From Paenibacillus herberti (lineage in GTDB: Bacteria; Bacillota; Bacilli; Paenibacillales; Paenibacillaceae), in the NCBI RefSeq assembly GCF_002233675.1, contig NZ_NMUQ01000002.1, positions 823,262 through 887,261 on the forward strand: a stretch of 64,000 nt of DNA. The letters are read 5' to 3'. The stretch's first letter is position 1. Each line of letters opens with the position of its first letter. Both the position numbers and the translations under genes were made by a program. Under the pieces are notes generated by a model. That model saw nothing but the letters and a program-made list of their open reading frames with translations, did not search any database and had not been told where the DNA came from. Shown here in pieces: positions 1 through 8,669 of this stretch.

Positions 1-52
1 GAATCGAATTAATAAGAATCCGATGGAAACCATCGATCGTCTGCTTGTTCGG

Positions 53-514
53 TTATGATCTTAAGTGCGCTCTATATAACTCGTTAACTTTTACAGAGTA
101 CCAAGTAAGTTCTCGTTCCTTACCAGATGTCCAGATGCTCCTATCATTAGTTCTATATAAATCATAGATGACCTGAATAATTCCAGTGCTCGTACTATGA
201 AACATTGTTTTTGAATCTTCCTTCAAAAATTGCATATTAACAACACTGATTTCATCTTCATAATAAACAATCTTTACATTTTCAAAATGCGGTGCTACAT
301 CATTAAATAAGAGCTCTCGAACAGTTTTATCTTTCGCAGAATAAGAATTCATCACATTGTCTTCGAGAAGCGCACTTGCAGAAGAAATAAATCGTGCTAA
401 TTCAGTCATTGCTAAAGGCGATTCGAATGCAGCCTTTTTCAAATGAAATCGAGGATGACTTATTTCTCTCAACTCTTTATTTGTTGATTTATATTTTTCA
501 GTCCAATCGAACAT
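53..514 (-). CDS. Hypothetical protein, probably 5'-truncated by an IS
   Basis: A 153-residue frame with no family I recognise. It contains no transmembrane segment or obvious catalytic motif; it is rich in Glu, Lys and Ser and looks like a soluble cytoplasmic protein. The ATG lies only about 10 bases from the inferred end of the first ISL3 element, has no ribosome-binding site in front of it, and the frame stays open upstream to a TAG at 536-538 inside the IS end. I therefore infer that the insertion removed the true 5' part. It may or may not be the other half of the gene cut at 1958. AT-rich like the rest of the island. Confidence 0.45.
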   Translation of the reverse strand: MFDWTEKYKSTNKELREISHPRFHLKKAAFESPLAMTELARFISSASALLEDNVMNSYSAKDKTVRELLFNDVAPHFENVKIVYYEDEISVVNMQFLKEDSKTMFHSTSTGIIQVIYDLYRTNDRSIWTSGKERELTWYSVKVNELYRAHLRS

Positions 515-524
515 AAAAGTTATC

Positions 525-1975
525 GGCTCTTCGCTCTATTGGATGGGCAATGCTCGAAAAAATAGTGTAATAGCCATGCAAATTCGTAAGAGTTTCTTTA
601 AAACAGGGTATAAATGGGAGAGGGTAAAAAGGATTTAGACCCTGCGTGCTCCAAGCGCTGGAAGCCGAAGTTTGTTCGCGGTCATATAAACCATAGCAAT
701 CAGATTATGAACGTTTCTGTACCCCCGGGCTTTTCGTTTGGCAGCTTGCACAAGGCCATTAATGCCTTCGAGTAGACCGTTTGTCATCTTGCTGTGAAAC
801 CAACGAAGAATGCCTTCTTCATGGTTTTTCACCGTATTAGCAAGATCGATCATGGGTTCCAACTGGGAACGTCTCGCCCAACCTAACCATGCGCGTAAAT
901 AGACGTCAGCGAGTAGATGCGGCGTCGTCCATAGATCCTGCAAAGCCAACTTCAAGCGGTAGGCTCGGCCGGTTTTCAAGTTACTTCTAGTCAGATTGTT
1001 CAGTTGTTCTTTCTGTTCTGCTTTTAGGTTGGTTTCATTTTTCAACCATAAATATTTCGTTCGCTTTAGTTCTGGGTTTTCTTTTTGTTCGGCCTTGCGC
1101 ACGTCATCAACGGCTTCATTCACCATTTTCATGACGTGAAACTTATCAAAGGTTATTTCTGCTGTGGGGAATTGCTCCTCAATTCCTCGAATAAATGCGA
1201 CAGACATATCGCAGCAGATCTCCTGTATTTGTGCGGTTTCTGCGCCTTTATCATGCAGATGTTGGTTGAAACGCGCAAGGGTATCTTTCCCTTTTCCTTC
1301 TGTAGCGAACAGCACCGTCTTGGTATCCACATCCACAAACAACGTAATGTAGCGGTGACCGCGGCGTGATGAAGTTTCATCGATCGCTATTCGGCTGACT
1401 GAAGTTAGATCCACCTCAGCCATAGCTTGGTCGACGTAGTGATGGAAGATCCGCCACATCCGGGTGTCATGCTCTCGTAATTCACGAGCTGCTGCATTCA
1501 CCGGCATTTCAGCCATTAATCGCATGGCCCATGCGTCAAATTGCAAGGTGAAATGCGATTTGGGACGTGACCATTTCACGGGTACTAGCGTTACCTTATT
1601 ACAGTTCTTGCAGTCCGTTCTTGGAACTCTGGCATGCAAATAGGTTTTCCAGTTCCAGAAGTCGAGATGACGCCACATTTTTTTCTCTGTATCGTAAGCC
1701 TTACATGCGGTTCCGCAATTCGGACATGGAAACAGAGCTCCACGTTCAAAGTCGATAAATAAAGACCAAGCTTCATCTTGTTCATCGTACTCAATATGAG
1801 TTAATTTCCATGGTTCTTCAAGGGCTAACGCAACGTTGAACATGTCTGAAATTAGATTTTCGTTATGGCTGAATGAGGTCCACATCGTATATACCACCCT
1901 ATTAATAGTCTTAATAGGCAGTATGCTCAACTTCTCTAGTGAACAGACATCTGCCATTCACTGTAGCGAGGAAGC
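525..1975. mobile_element. ISL3-family insertion sequence (copy 1), diverged ends
   Basis: About 1.45 kb holding one ISL3-type transposase. The left end begins GGCTCTTCGCT at 525 and the right end, read inward from 1975, begins GCTTCCTCGCT; the two match imperfectly for about 28 bases. The GGCTCT start is typical of ISL3 elements. The flanks (aagttatc and aaaacatc) are not an exact 8-bp duplication, so the insertion is old, or a deletion or recombination removed one flank. The boundaries are approximate. Confidence 0.6.
635..1885 (-). CDS. ISL3-family transposase
   Basis: DDE transposase that moves the surrounding element. The N-terminal part carries a CPNCG and a CKNC pair that form the usual zinc-ribbon DNA-binding domain; the middle has the catalytic segment IAIDETSSRRGHRYIT followed by CCDMS, and the C-terminal part has the glutamate region TNGLLEGINGLVQAAKRKARG. 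I place the start at 1885 because GGGTGG lies about 8 bases upstream; the frame is open to 1957, which would add 24 residues. Length (about 416 residues) is normal for the family, so it may still be active. It is different in sequence from the second ISL3 transposase at 10253. Confidence 0.85.
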   Translation of the reverse strand: MWTSFSHNENLISDMFNVALALEEPWKLTHIEYDEQDEAWSLFIDFERGALFPCPNCGTACKAYDTEKKMWRHLDFWNWKTYLHARVPRTDCKNCNKVTLVPVKWSRPKSHFTLQFDAWAMRLMAEMPVNAAARELREHDTRMWRIFHHYVDQAMAEVDLTSVSRIAIDETSSRRGHRYITLFVDVDTKTVLFATEGKGKDTLARFNQHLHDKGAETAQIQEICCDMSVAFIRGIEEQFPTAEITFDKFHVMKMVNEAVDDVRKAEQKENPELKRTKYLWLKNETNLKAEQKEQLNNLTRSNLKTGRAYRLKLALQDLWTTPHLLADVYLRAWLGWARRSQLEPMIDLANTVKNHEEGILRWFHSKMTNGLLEGINGLVQAAKRKARGYRNVHNLIAMVYMTANKLRLPALGARRV

Positions 1976-2335
1976 AAAACATCTTGCATTATGATTCATA
2001 TACAGAATATCTTCATAATGTCCAGGTACAACAAAGCCGTCTCCATATCTCTCTAAGTTGGTTCGATTATATTCAACCAGCTTCCTCACAAACTCTTCAA
2101 CTTGGGGGATTCTTAACATCTCATCATATACATATCCCAAGCGCTCATGAGTTGCGAATGGACCCACTGCTACATCTAACCTTGGAGAATATATCGAGAG
2201 GCTATACTCATCCCTCATTGAAGACCATTCTTCCTGAATAGCATCAATATTAAATATTTGCTTTAAATAATCTTTCAGTTGCAATTGATACGAGCGAAGA
2301 ACATTATTTCCAAATCTTCCCCTAGGATCTCTCAC
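1958..2335 (-). pseudogene. C-terminally truncated partner gene of the OLD nuclease
   Basis: A 125-codon frame lying 23 bases downstream of the OLD-family gene and co-oriented, so probably its operon partner. It runs into the right end of ISL3 copy 1; the last codons (SSLQ) come from the IS, so the gene is cut just after NHNARCF. The family is not identified; the short acidic/aromatic segments and the abrupt end suggest the N-terminal half of a larger soluble protein, and a nuclease-like fold is only a guess. The start is uncertain: GTG at 2335 lacks a ribosome-binding site, and the frame stays open upstream into the OLD stop region without an ATG. Confidence 0.5.
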
Positions 2336-2358
2336 AAAATCAGTCCATTCAAGTGAAT

Positions 2359-4209
2359 TTATTCCGTTCCATCCTCGTCATCTTCGTCATCCTCGCCTGT
2401 ATAAAACACAGCCGTTTCAGCTAGTGTTGAAACTACTGGAAGCAACTGGTCTTCTTCATTCCAACAAATCCCGCCTGCTGGCACATCTTTCGTAAAATCT
2501 AACAAACTGGATAAAAGACTTTCCACAACCGAGAATAACTCCTCGTTCTTCTTTAATTGTATTAATGCGTTATACGGTTTGCCTGATTTAATAACCTGTC
2601 CAAAATATGCCCCTTCAAAATTCGGTAATGAAGCAACTACTCTTACTTTACTTGGAGCTACAGCTTCATTAACCACTCCTACAATATTATTATTCTGTGC
2701 CCACGCTGAGTTTCTCCTTTTACCATCCTTAGTTCGAGGAAAGTCACTGTCATGCAACACCGAATAACCTGAGCCAAAATGATTTAATATCTTACAAAGT
2801 GATACAATTGTAGCCTTGCCTCGTGCCCTTATAATATGCACGTTCTTGTAAAGATCAGGCCTTTTTGAAATTATGTACTTAAAGGCTGTATATTCAGTGT
2901 CACCTTCAACAATAATTGAATGTCCGCCAAAGAAAAATTCAGCCACATGCGGATCAAACATGTTTAACAGCTTAAGATGTTCGCGGTCGTTGTCATCAAG
3001 CTTTACCTTTTCTGGACGAAAAACGGTTGTGCCTAAAATCTCGCCATTGTCAGCCCTCTCCACTCTGACGATAGTTGTGTTATCTCTTGATACATCAATA
3101 AATGCTGGGGAATGCGTAGTAACCATCACTTGCCAGTCACTTTTGGCAGGAAGATCATATAATACTTTACAGGCCTCTCTAACGGCATTAGGATGAAGGC
3201 ACAATTCAGGTTCGTCTAATAAAAGAACATGCGGACGGGATGATTTTGATTTCTTAGCAGTCTCAGCCTGAGCTATTAGTCTAAGAGCAGACCACAATAA
3301 TGTTCTCCTAGCCCCACTCCCTTGTTTATCAATAGCACTTTGATAACCAAGCTCAGGGCCCATTAGTAATTTGGACGATGTTTTAAATAAAGAAAGATCG
3401 TTTTCAATGTTGTCATCCGCTTTGGAATCAAATTTCACTACATACCCTGGAAATATACTCGAAATGGCTACGGATAGTTCTGTTTCAATTGATTCTATCT
3501 CCGACTTGGACTCATCCAGTATTTTTTTCCGAATACCGGAAAGTTGATTAAGGAGTCTAGCATACTCTGTTTCCTCCCCGTCGTCAGTAGAAGCTTGCTG
3601 TATTGCTTTAACACGCTCTTTAACAATAGCAGTCAGTAGTTCAACTATTTGTTTCTCTTGCTCCAGAGGATGAGCAAAAGCTTCTACCATGTGTGGTTGG
3701 GGTCTATTTTCCTTTGCAACATTAGGTGCTCCCCAAGGGACTTGATTATCCCATTCATTTTTTTCAACATCAAAGCCTTGACGCTTAGGGTCTGTGTTGG
3801 GAGAACTCCAAATCCAGCGCTCTCTGACCAGTGCTTCCTCGTTTTCATTGTTTTTTTGAACCCATCGAGTTGCGGGTGAGGTATCCCCGTTAACAATAGT
3901 ATGTAGTTCAATTTCCGGAAGATTATCAGAGTCAACAATACCATTTGGAAAATCAGCTTCAGTGAGTCGTGCCTTATTAGAACCATGGCTCATAACTACT
4001 TCATATGCTTTCAATATTGAGCTTTTGCCAGCATTGTTTGAGCCGACTAAAACTACGATTTCGTCCAAATCTATTGCTACAGGGCTACTGCCTATACAAC
4101 GATAGTTCTTAATAATCATTCTTCTAAGCTTTGGACGACTTGCTTCAAACCATGAAAATAGGTCTTCAGTAACCTCTTGAGCCTTCTTCTTAGGTGGCAT
4201 CCGCATCAC
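2359..4209 (-). CDS. OLD-family ATP-dependent endonuclease
   Basis: A 616-residue AAA/ABC-type ATPase joined to a TOPRIM nuclease, the architecture of the overcoming-lysogenization-defect (OLD) family, whose members act in phage defence alone or with partners. Walker A is GSNNAGKS at residues 56-63; an ABC-signature-like KQGSGARRTLLWSALRL precedes Walker B HVLLLDEPELCLHP (about 328-341), followed by TTHSP. The TOPRIM part shows IIVEGDTEY (about 428) and HDSDFP (about 486). A polar acidic tail ends the protein. Length is normal and all key motifs are present, so it may be active, but its downstream partner is truncated. No UvrD-like helicase is adjacent, so this is not a complete Gabija pair. 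Confidence 0.85.
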   Translation of the reverse strand: MMRMPPKKKAQEVTEDLFSWFEASRPKLRRMIIKNYRCIGSSPVAIDLDEIVVLVGSNNAGKSSILKAYEVVMSHGSNKARLTEADFPNGIVDSDNLPEIELHTIVNGDTSPATRWVQKNNENEEALVRERWIWSSPNTDPKRQGFDVEKNEWDNQVPWGAPNVAKENRPQPHMVEAFAHPLEQEKQIVELLTAIVKERVKAIQQASTDDGEETEYARLLNQLSGIRKKILDESKSEIESIETELSVAISSIFPGYVVKFDSKADDNIENDLSLFKTSSKLLMGPELGYQSAIDKQGSGARRTLLWSALRLIAQAETAKKSKSSRPHVLLLDEPELCLHPNAVREACKVLYDLPAKSDWQVMVTTHSPAFIDVSRDNTTIVRVERADNGEILGTTVFRPEKVKLDDNDREHLKLLNMFDPHVAEFFFGGHSIIVEGDTEYTAFKYIISKRPDLYKNVHIIRARGKATIVSLCKILNHFGSGYSVLHDSDFPRTKDGKRRNSAWAQNNNIVGVVNEAVAPSKVRVVASLPNFEGAYFGQVIKSGKPYNALIQLKKNEELFSVVESLLSSLLDFTKDVPAGGICWNEEDQLLPVVSTLAETAVFYTGEDDEDDEDGTE

Positions 4210-4369
4210 TCCAATGGTTAAATTTTACTTATTTAATAGGATTATAGCACCATTGGAAGTGTTGTTCCACATATAAACAGAACTATATACAAGCCCAGCA
4301 AAACGCGTTCCTACCGCCAAGAACACGTCACTGACATCAATCGCCTTCAACAAGAAACTCAGACCTTTC

Positions 4370-5008
4370 TTAAAGCTCTTCTGATTCATCAGCAACTGAC
4401 TCCAACTGTGCAAACAGAAACAATGAAAAAATTTCAAAGTCCTTAAGGAGCCTGTGGCAATCGTTCATACTCACAAAAATCATATTTGAATCATGATCAA
4501 AACTCATATCCACGGCAAATATTTTTTCAAACTGCTTATCTGTCTCCGCAGTTCCATAATGATGTGTTAGTAAATTCCTCACTTCTAACCATTCAATTAC
4601 CCTTTTATACTCAGAACTCTTGCTTAGTTTCAATTTAAAAAGTGCATCAAAATAGTTGGCGACATTTCTAATCCCGCTCCCATGCACATCCTTATGGCTG
4701 ACCCCTATTTCTAAAGCCCTTTGCACCACCTCGCAAACCAGGATAAGGTGGTACTCAAACCTGCCACAAGTCGTAATCATTAGTCCACTATGAAGAGAGT
4801 GGATGATTTCATTCTTCGCAACTGTTTCGTCTCCTTCGAACTCGAAATAATCCGTAGTAGTTAGCTTGCTTAGGGAGTTGACAATCCCCATCTGTTCAAA
4901 CCTATTCTGTAGAAAACTAAGATTCTTCTTCTCTTGTTCAATGAAATTACGGAATTGATGTTTATAGGTCTCTATACTCGAAAGAAAATCATCCCTGTCG
5001 AAGATCAT
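4370..5008 (-). CDS. HEPN-like domain protein
   Basis: A 212-residue, largely helical soluble protein. Residues near 145-152 read VRNLLTHHYG, which fits the R-N-x3-H (Rx4H) motif of HEPN ribonucleases and their non-catalytic relatives, common in toxin and phage-defence systems. The family assignment is by motif and helical character only. It sits 160 bases upstream of the OLD gene, co-oriented, and immediately left of an rlmH-3'-end-like repeat, so it is the gene closest to one boundary of the left-most island segment. A partner antitoxin is not evident. Confidence 0.5.
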   Translation of the reverse strand: MIFDRDDFLSSIETYKHQFRNFIEQEKKNLSFLQNRFEQMGIVNSLSKLTTTDYFEFEGDETVAKNEIIHSLHSGLMITTCGRFEYHLILVCEVVQRALEIGVSHKDVHGSGIRNVANYFDALFKLKLSKSSEYKRVIEWLEVRNLLTHHYGTAETDKQFEKIFAVDMSFDHDSNMIFVSMNDCHRLLKDFEIFSLFLFAQLESVADESEEL

Positions 5009-5030
5009 TTTCGCATCCTCCTACTGAATA

Positions 5031-5185
5031 TTTTTGCCGTCACTTATGGTGCTGTTCCCCCGATTAATCTAATCGCCCGATACATCTGCTCTAGCAGTGC
5101 ACATGCATCAGTTGGTGCGAATAGATCAGCGGCCAAATGAGAGCTCCCTGTCGGCGCGTGAGCAGCCGCGATGCGATTGGTTAAT
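5031..5185 (-). repeat. Degenerate rlmH 3'-end copy (att-like site 1)
   Basis: Read on the minus strand this stretch resembles the last roughly 45 codons of rlmH, including CACCAACTGATG, CGGGCGATTAGATTAATCGGGGG and the terminal ACCATAAGTGA, with small deletions that break the frame. The match continues past the stop as GCCGTCAC on the plus strand, shared with the repeats at 9614 and 11840. Orientation is the same as rlmH. It is best read as an SCC-type attachment-site scar. Confidence 0.75.
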
Positions 5186-5217
5186 GGGTACAGATATGAA
5201 ATCATAAATCAATTTTA

Positions 5218-6099
5218 TTACGGTAACACTGGCCCTAATTTAAAACGAACTTTTGAGAAAATTTCAAGCGCGTAGGCTATATTGTCTATAACTTCAAGTG
5301 AAAAGATTAATACTGTCCCAAAATTAGCATTCAGATTTGTTAACTCTTTTCTCAAAATTGATATGTTTTCCTTTATCCAAATCTCATAAAGACTAAGTTG
5401 ATTAAAACAAAAATCGCTTACTCGAAGAACTTCCGCATTCAATCCTGAAGTTGTATAGCCTCCCCCTAAAGGACCATAGATGACTCCATCCCTCATTTCT
5501 AGTACCGTATTAACATGTAACCTTCTCAAGCTTTTTCGGACCTCGTCTGTAATCTCTTTGTCTAGCCTATCTATTTTCATTCTGAACTGTGCTATTGATT
5601 CTGGCCAATTTTCATGAACCGTAGTAATTATTTCTTTCTTAGTCCAACTGCCGTGAGGCAATACATTAATTAAATATGCTCTAGCGTTATCGAACCTTGC
5701 CAAGAGCAAAGGGCCTGTACGCTCGACAAATCCTTCATTGTCTAAAGAAGTCCCCAAATGTAGGTGGTGAACTCCCCAATCATTCAATAAATCATCGTTA
5801 TATTCTAGATTCACGATTTTTTTACTTAAATTAGATTTTATAGACTCGCCTTTGGCTATTTTCTCTACGACAGAATCCAGACCAGCTTGAAGCTGAACCG
5901 GACAAGCAAAGTTATTAGAGAATAACAGTTCTCTCGGGACAGGTATAACCAAACGACGTTGTAAATTGAAGTATTGTAAGCTTATATTTTCGTCCGATGT
6001 CCCTTGTCTGACTTTATATCCTTGTGACTCAATATTATGTTTCAGTAATCTTGCCCAATCTCTATGAAAGTCAATCTTGACTTGATATGTAAAAGGCAT
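5218..6099 (-). CDS. Conserved hypothetical protein with DWGVHHLHLG motif
   Basis: A 293-residue protein starting MPFTYQV at 6099 behind a strong Shine-Dalgarno (AGGGGGCGGG). The frame is open upstream and joins in frame to the remnant of the IS-split HEPN-like gene, so either this is an independent gene or the C-terminal module of a fusion. I recognise the general pattern (early FHRDWARLL, then NDWGVHHLHLG, FVERTGPLLLARF and VLPHGSW) from uncharacterised bacterial accessory proteins, but no function is established to my knowledge. The paired histidines and Trp/Asp could form a catalytic or metal site; that is speculation. It lies in the second island segment. Confidence 0.6.
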   Translation of the reverse strand: MPFTYQVKIDFHRDWARLLKHNIESQGYKVRQGTSDENISLQYFNLQRRLVIPVPRELLFSNNFACPVQLQAGLDSVVEKIAKGESIKSNLSKKIVNLEYNDDLLNDWGVHHLHLGTSLDNEGFVERTGPLLLARFDNARAYLINVLPHGSWTKKEIITTVHENWPESIAQFRMKIDRLDKEITDEVRKSLRRLHVNTVLEMRDGVIYGPLGGGYTTSGLNAEVLRVSDFCFNQLSLYEIWIKENISILRKELTNLNANFGTVLIFSLEVIDNIAYALEIFSKVRFKLGPVLP

Positions 6100-6258
6100 T
6101 ACGTACCCGCCCCCTGTTAAGTCCCGCTCATATGAATTAACATTGCCTCCAGATGCAATGGAAGCAATGTAGCTTCTATGGGTCCATCCTTTCCAGTTAG
6201 AATCAGGTGAACAAAGACCATCAAGTGCAAATATTAAAGACAAAAACCTTGCTTCATC
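6100..6258 (-). pseudogene. C-terminal remnant of the IS-split ApeA/HEPN-like gene
   Basis: In-frame continuation of the gene at 7715-8380 after removal of the IS4 element and one 9-bp repeat: ...FYTIY joins DEARFLSLIFALDGLC. After about 53 codons it reads directly into the MPFTYQV module without a stop. The Rx4-6H motif expected near the end of a HEPN domain is not present, so the HEPN part appears cut short at this junction. Confidence 0.6.
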
Positions 6259-6267
6259 ATAAATTGT

Positions 6268-7714
6268 CACTAGCGTTGCATAAACCTTCACAATAAAATA
6301 AATTGAATATTCAAACACACTATCGATGTCAACAAAACCAAAAGGTCGAACTCCTCTCAAAGGTAGTCCTGTCCATTTGGTAGTTTATGTATATTCTGCT
6401 ACGTGAATACCAACAGGCCTCAGGCCCTTTTGCTCAGGTTGAATTCAACCTTCGGCGTCCTGCCGACTTGCGGCTCGGTGGCCGATGAATCCGCCTTAAC
6501 CATTGCTCTGCCGGCTTCCACAACAGTACCCGGAGCCAGCGGCTTAGCATCAGCAGCGAATGCGGCGTCTGCGTCTTTTTTTTCACCAGCACGAGCAGGC
6601 AGTAGGCAATGAGCGCCATCCAGACCTGGTTTTGCACGGCCCGTTCGCTGGTGCCGTAAAACCGTTTGATTCGAAGATGCTGCTTCATCCACTTGAAGAA
6701 CGTTTCAATTGCCCAGCGGCTCCGGTACATATCCGAAATCTCGTCGCACGTCAGTTCGAAGCGGTTGGTCACTAGGATGAGCAGATTTCCTTCCGAATCC
6801 GCCGTTTCAATCATGCGGTACTCCCGCTTAGCCCGCTTGGACGCCGATCCGATCCGTACGCGTTCATCCATCGTCACCCTGCTTTCCATCGGGATGGGGA
6901 AGGATTCTAGGGGTTCAATGACAGCGTTGTTTTTCAGCCGGGTGACGAAGTGGATGCCGCGCTCCGTGTAATCATCGAACGCCTTGTAATCCACATAACC
7001 GCGATCGAATAGATACGTGGCGCCTTCCTCGTCGATAAGGGCGTCCATCTGTGTACGGTCGTTTTTCTTCGCCGTCGTAATTGTCGCACGCTCAGGCAGA
7101 ACGCTCTCTTTCCCCATAAACGCCAGACGTAGATGAATCTTAATGCCCGCTTTGGTTTGACGGAATTCGGCCCATTTGTATCTCTGCAGGCACAGGGAAA
7201 TGGTGGTCGAGTCGATCACCTGGACGGTTTTACGATCTGCAGCCGTGGCGCCTTCGCTACGTAGGACCTTCCTGGCTAGCTGCTCAAACAGATTTTCGAG
7301 CAAGGCAGGATTCACCTGGTTGTTCTTGCGGCATAGCTGGCTAAACGAGATGGACTCAAAACCCAGTTCTTGCTGAAAGTCTTTGCTCAGGACATCATCT
7401 GCAATGCTCCGGAGTCCTTCGCGCTGTTGAAGCTGGGCATGCAAGAATAGTTTCAAATAGGCCGGAACCGTAAGCTTCTTGACGTAGGCATCTGCGTGAT
7501 TCTGAGCAAGTTGATCTAAAAACGTTGTTGAAAAAATGGGTGCAACCCATTTACCAAATGAAGAAAATAGGGTATCCTTATCCATGCGCTGATCCTTTCA
7601 GTGGATTATGGACAGGAACTACCTCCCATACCCATTGTAAAGGATCTTTTTTTGTGTCGAAATAGGGAAACTGAAGATTTTGAACATTCGGAAATTATTT
7701 ATGCAACGCTAGTG
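6268..7714. mobile_element. IS4-family insertion sequence, complete, 9-bp target duplication
   Basis: A 1447-bp element with perfect 17-bp terminal inverted repeats CACTAGCGTTGCATAAA (6268-6284 and, inverted, 7698-7714). Identical 9-bp direct repeats ATAAATTGT flank it at 6259-6267 and 7715-7723. Excising the element and one repeat restores a single open frame across the insertion point. The perfect ends and duplication mean a recent insertion. Confidence 0.95.
6434..7585 (-). CDS. IS4-family transposase
   Basis: A 383-residue DDE transposase that cuts and rejoins the ends of its element. Catalytic residues visible: D125 (QVIDSTT), D194 (YLFDRGYVDY) and E294 in the IS4 signature Y287-x2-R290-x3-E294-x6-K301. 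The N-terminal about 100 residues look like the DUF4372-type DNA-binding region. Length is complete and no frameshift is present, so it is likely active. The 9-bp target duplication agrees with this family. The frame lies inside the gene-disrupting element at 6268-7714. Confidence 0.95.
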   Translation of the reverse strand: MDKDTLFSSFGKWVAPIFSTTFLDQLAQNHADAYVKKLTVPAYLKLFLHAQLQQREGLRSIADDVLSKDFQQELGFESISFSQLCRKNNQVNPALLENLFEQLARKVLRSEGATAADRKTVQVIDSTTISLCLQRYKWAEFRQTKAGIKIHLRLAFMGKESVLPERATITTAKKNDRTQMDALIDEEGATYLFDRGYVDYKAFDDYTERGIHFVTRLKNNAVIEPLESFPIPMESRVTMDERVRIGSASKRAKREYRMIETADSEGNLLILVTNRFELTCDEISDMYRSRWAIETFFKWMKQHLRIKRFYGTSERAVQNQVWMALIAYCLLVLVKKKTQTPHSLLMLSRWLRVLLWKPAEQWLRRIHRPPSRKSAGRRRLNST

Positions 7715-8380
7715 ATAAATTGTATAAAAAGCCTGGCTTAATGAAATAACTGTACTTCGAATCGATTGTTCAATCTCGTTACTAACTTCGCCTTTAAGTA
7801 TCCCTGCCAGCCATTCAATAAATGGATCAGATATATATTCTGCCTCTAGCCCCAACCAGTTATTAGTTGTTCTCATAGGATAAACGATATGGATCAACAA
7901 TTTTTCTTTATATTCTTGCTGTTCAGGAATGATATAAGCTGCTGTAAAACCATCAGCAAGCTGGCCGGCTCTATCTGGTAGATATTCAATTCTACTATAA
8001 CTACAATGAGTAATCCTTAATAAGTCCAAAGCTGGATCTGCTTGTTCACTTGCAATCCGAAGTAGTTTCATTTCTGATCTTAAATCTTTATCCAACCCAA
8101 AAAGTTCTGTCTCATTTACTTCAATTGTTAACTCAATTTGTGGATAACGAAGTAGGTCTATTTCGTTTCTTATTTCTTCATCCCGGTCCTCGATGTATTC
8201 TTCACCATGTAGTTGGTAACCACCAAAATAATCAACCCACGGGCTTTCTAAGTCTCTAGGAGACCAAAACTTGTAATCTCCTATTTGAAAAGAATTTTCA
8301 ATTTGGAGACTTCTGATTGGTACTAGGATATTACAATCTAATTTTCGACCTACTAATAATTCTTTCATTTTATCATTCAA
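7715..8380 (-). pseudogene. N-terminal part of an ApeA/HEPN-like gene split by IS4
   Basis: The first 222 codons of a gene interrupted by the IS4 element; the visible frame ends at 7709 inside the IS. With the downstream part (6258 to 5218) it makes a 568-codon product in frame. The N-terminal about 200 residues are a beta-rich domain of unknown function and the region around SQAFYTIYDEARFLSLIFALDGL resembles the start of an ApeA/Abi-type HEPN domain. The similarity is judged by eye. Other accessory genes of this island are also HEPN-like, so a role in phage defence is a reasonable inference. As it stands the gene is disrupted. Confidence 0.65.
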
Positions 8381-8395
8381 TTCTGATAATTCACA

Positions 8396-8587
8396 CTACT
8401 CTATTTCTATCCAACTAAATGAGTTTGCGAAATCTTCCAATGCTTGTTCTGAACAATAATTATCTCTGGAAAATGTAATTCCATCCCCTTCAGATAAAGC
8501 ACTGACCCCGTATCCAAGTTCTCTGATTCCCTCAATAGATTTAATTACTCCCGTAGGGAGTTGTCCGCAGCTCCGCCTTCCTTGCAA
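8396..8587 (-). CDS. Small hypothetical protein or gene remnant
   Basis: A 63-codon frame opening with TTG at 8587. The first about 14 residues coincide with a GC-richer patch unlike the neighbours, so this may be a junction fused to the 3' end of an older gene; the acidic end (CSEQALEDFANSFSWIEIE) looks like a genuine C-terminus. It precedes the split HEPN-like gene by 15 bases, co-oriented. Not assigned to a family. Confidence 0.3.
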   Translation of the reverse strand: MQGRRSCGQLPTGVIKSIEGIRELGYGVSALSEGDGITFSRDNYCSEQALEDFANSFSWIEIE

Positions 8588-8669
8588 TTACTTCAGAAGA
8601 TCGAGGGCCGGATGGCCCAATGCATGATCGGGATGTTATGTGATGTCCCCGCTCCACTTCGAAATTTAT

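Noticed and set aside
53-2335. The genes at 53-514 and 1958-2335 as two halves of one gene split by ISL3 copy 1
   Set aside because: Simple excision puts them in different frames and the flanks are not an exact duplication, so continuity is unproven.
2359-4209. GajA of a Gabija system
   Set aside because: Needs an adjacent UvrD-like helicase (GajB); neighbours are a truncated unknown and a HEPN-like gene.
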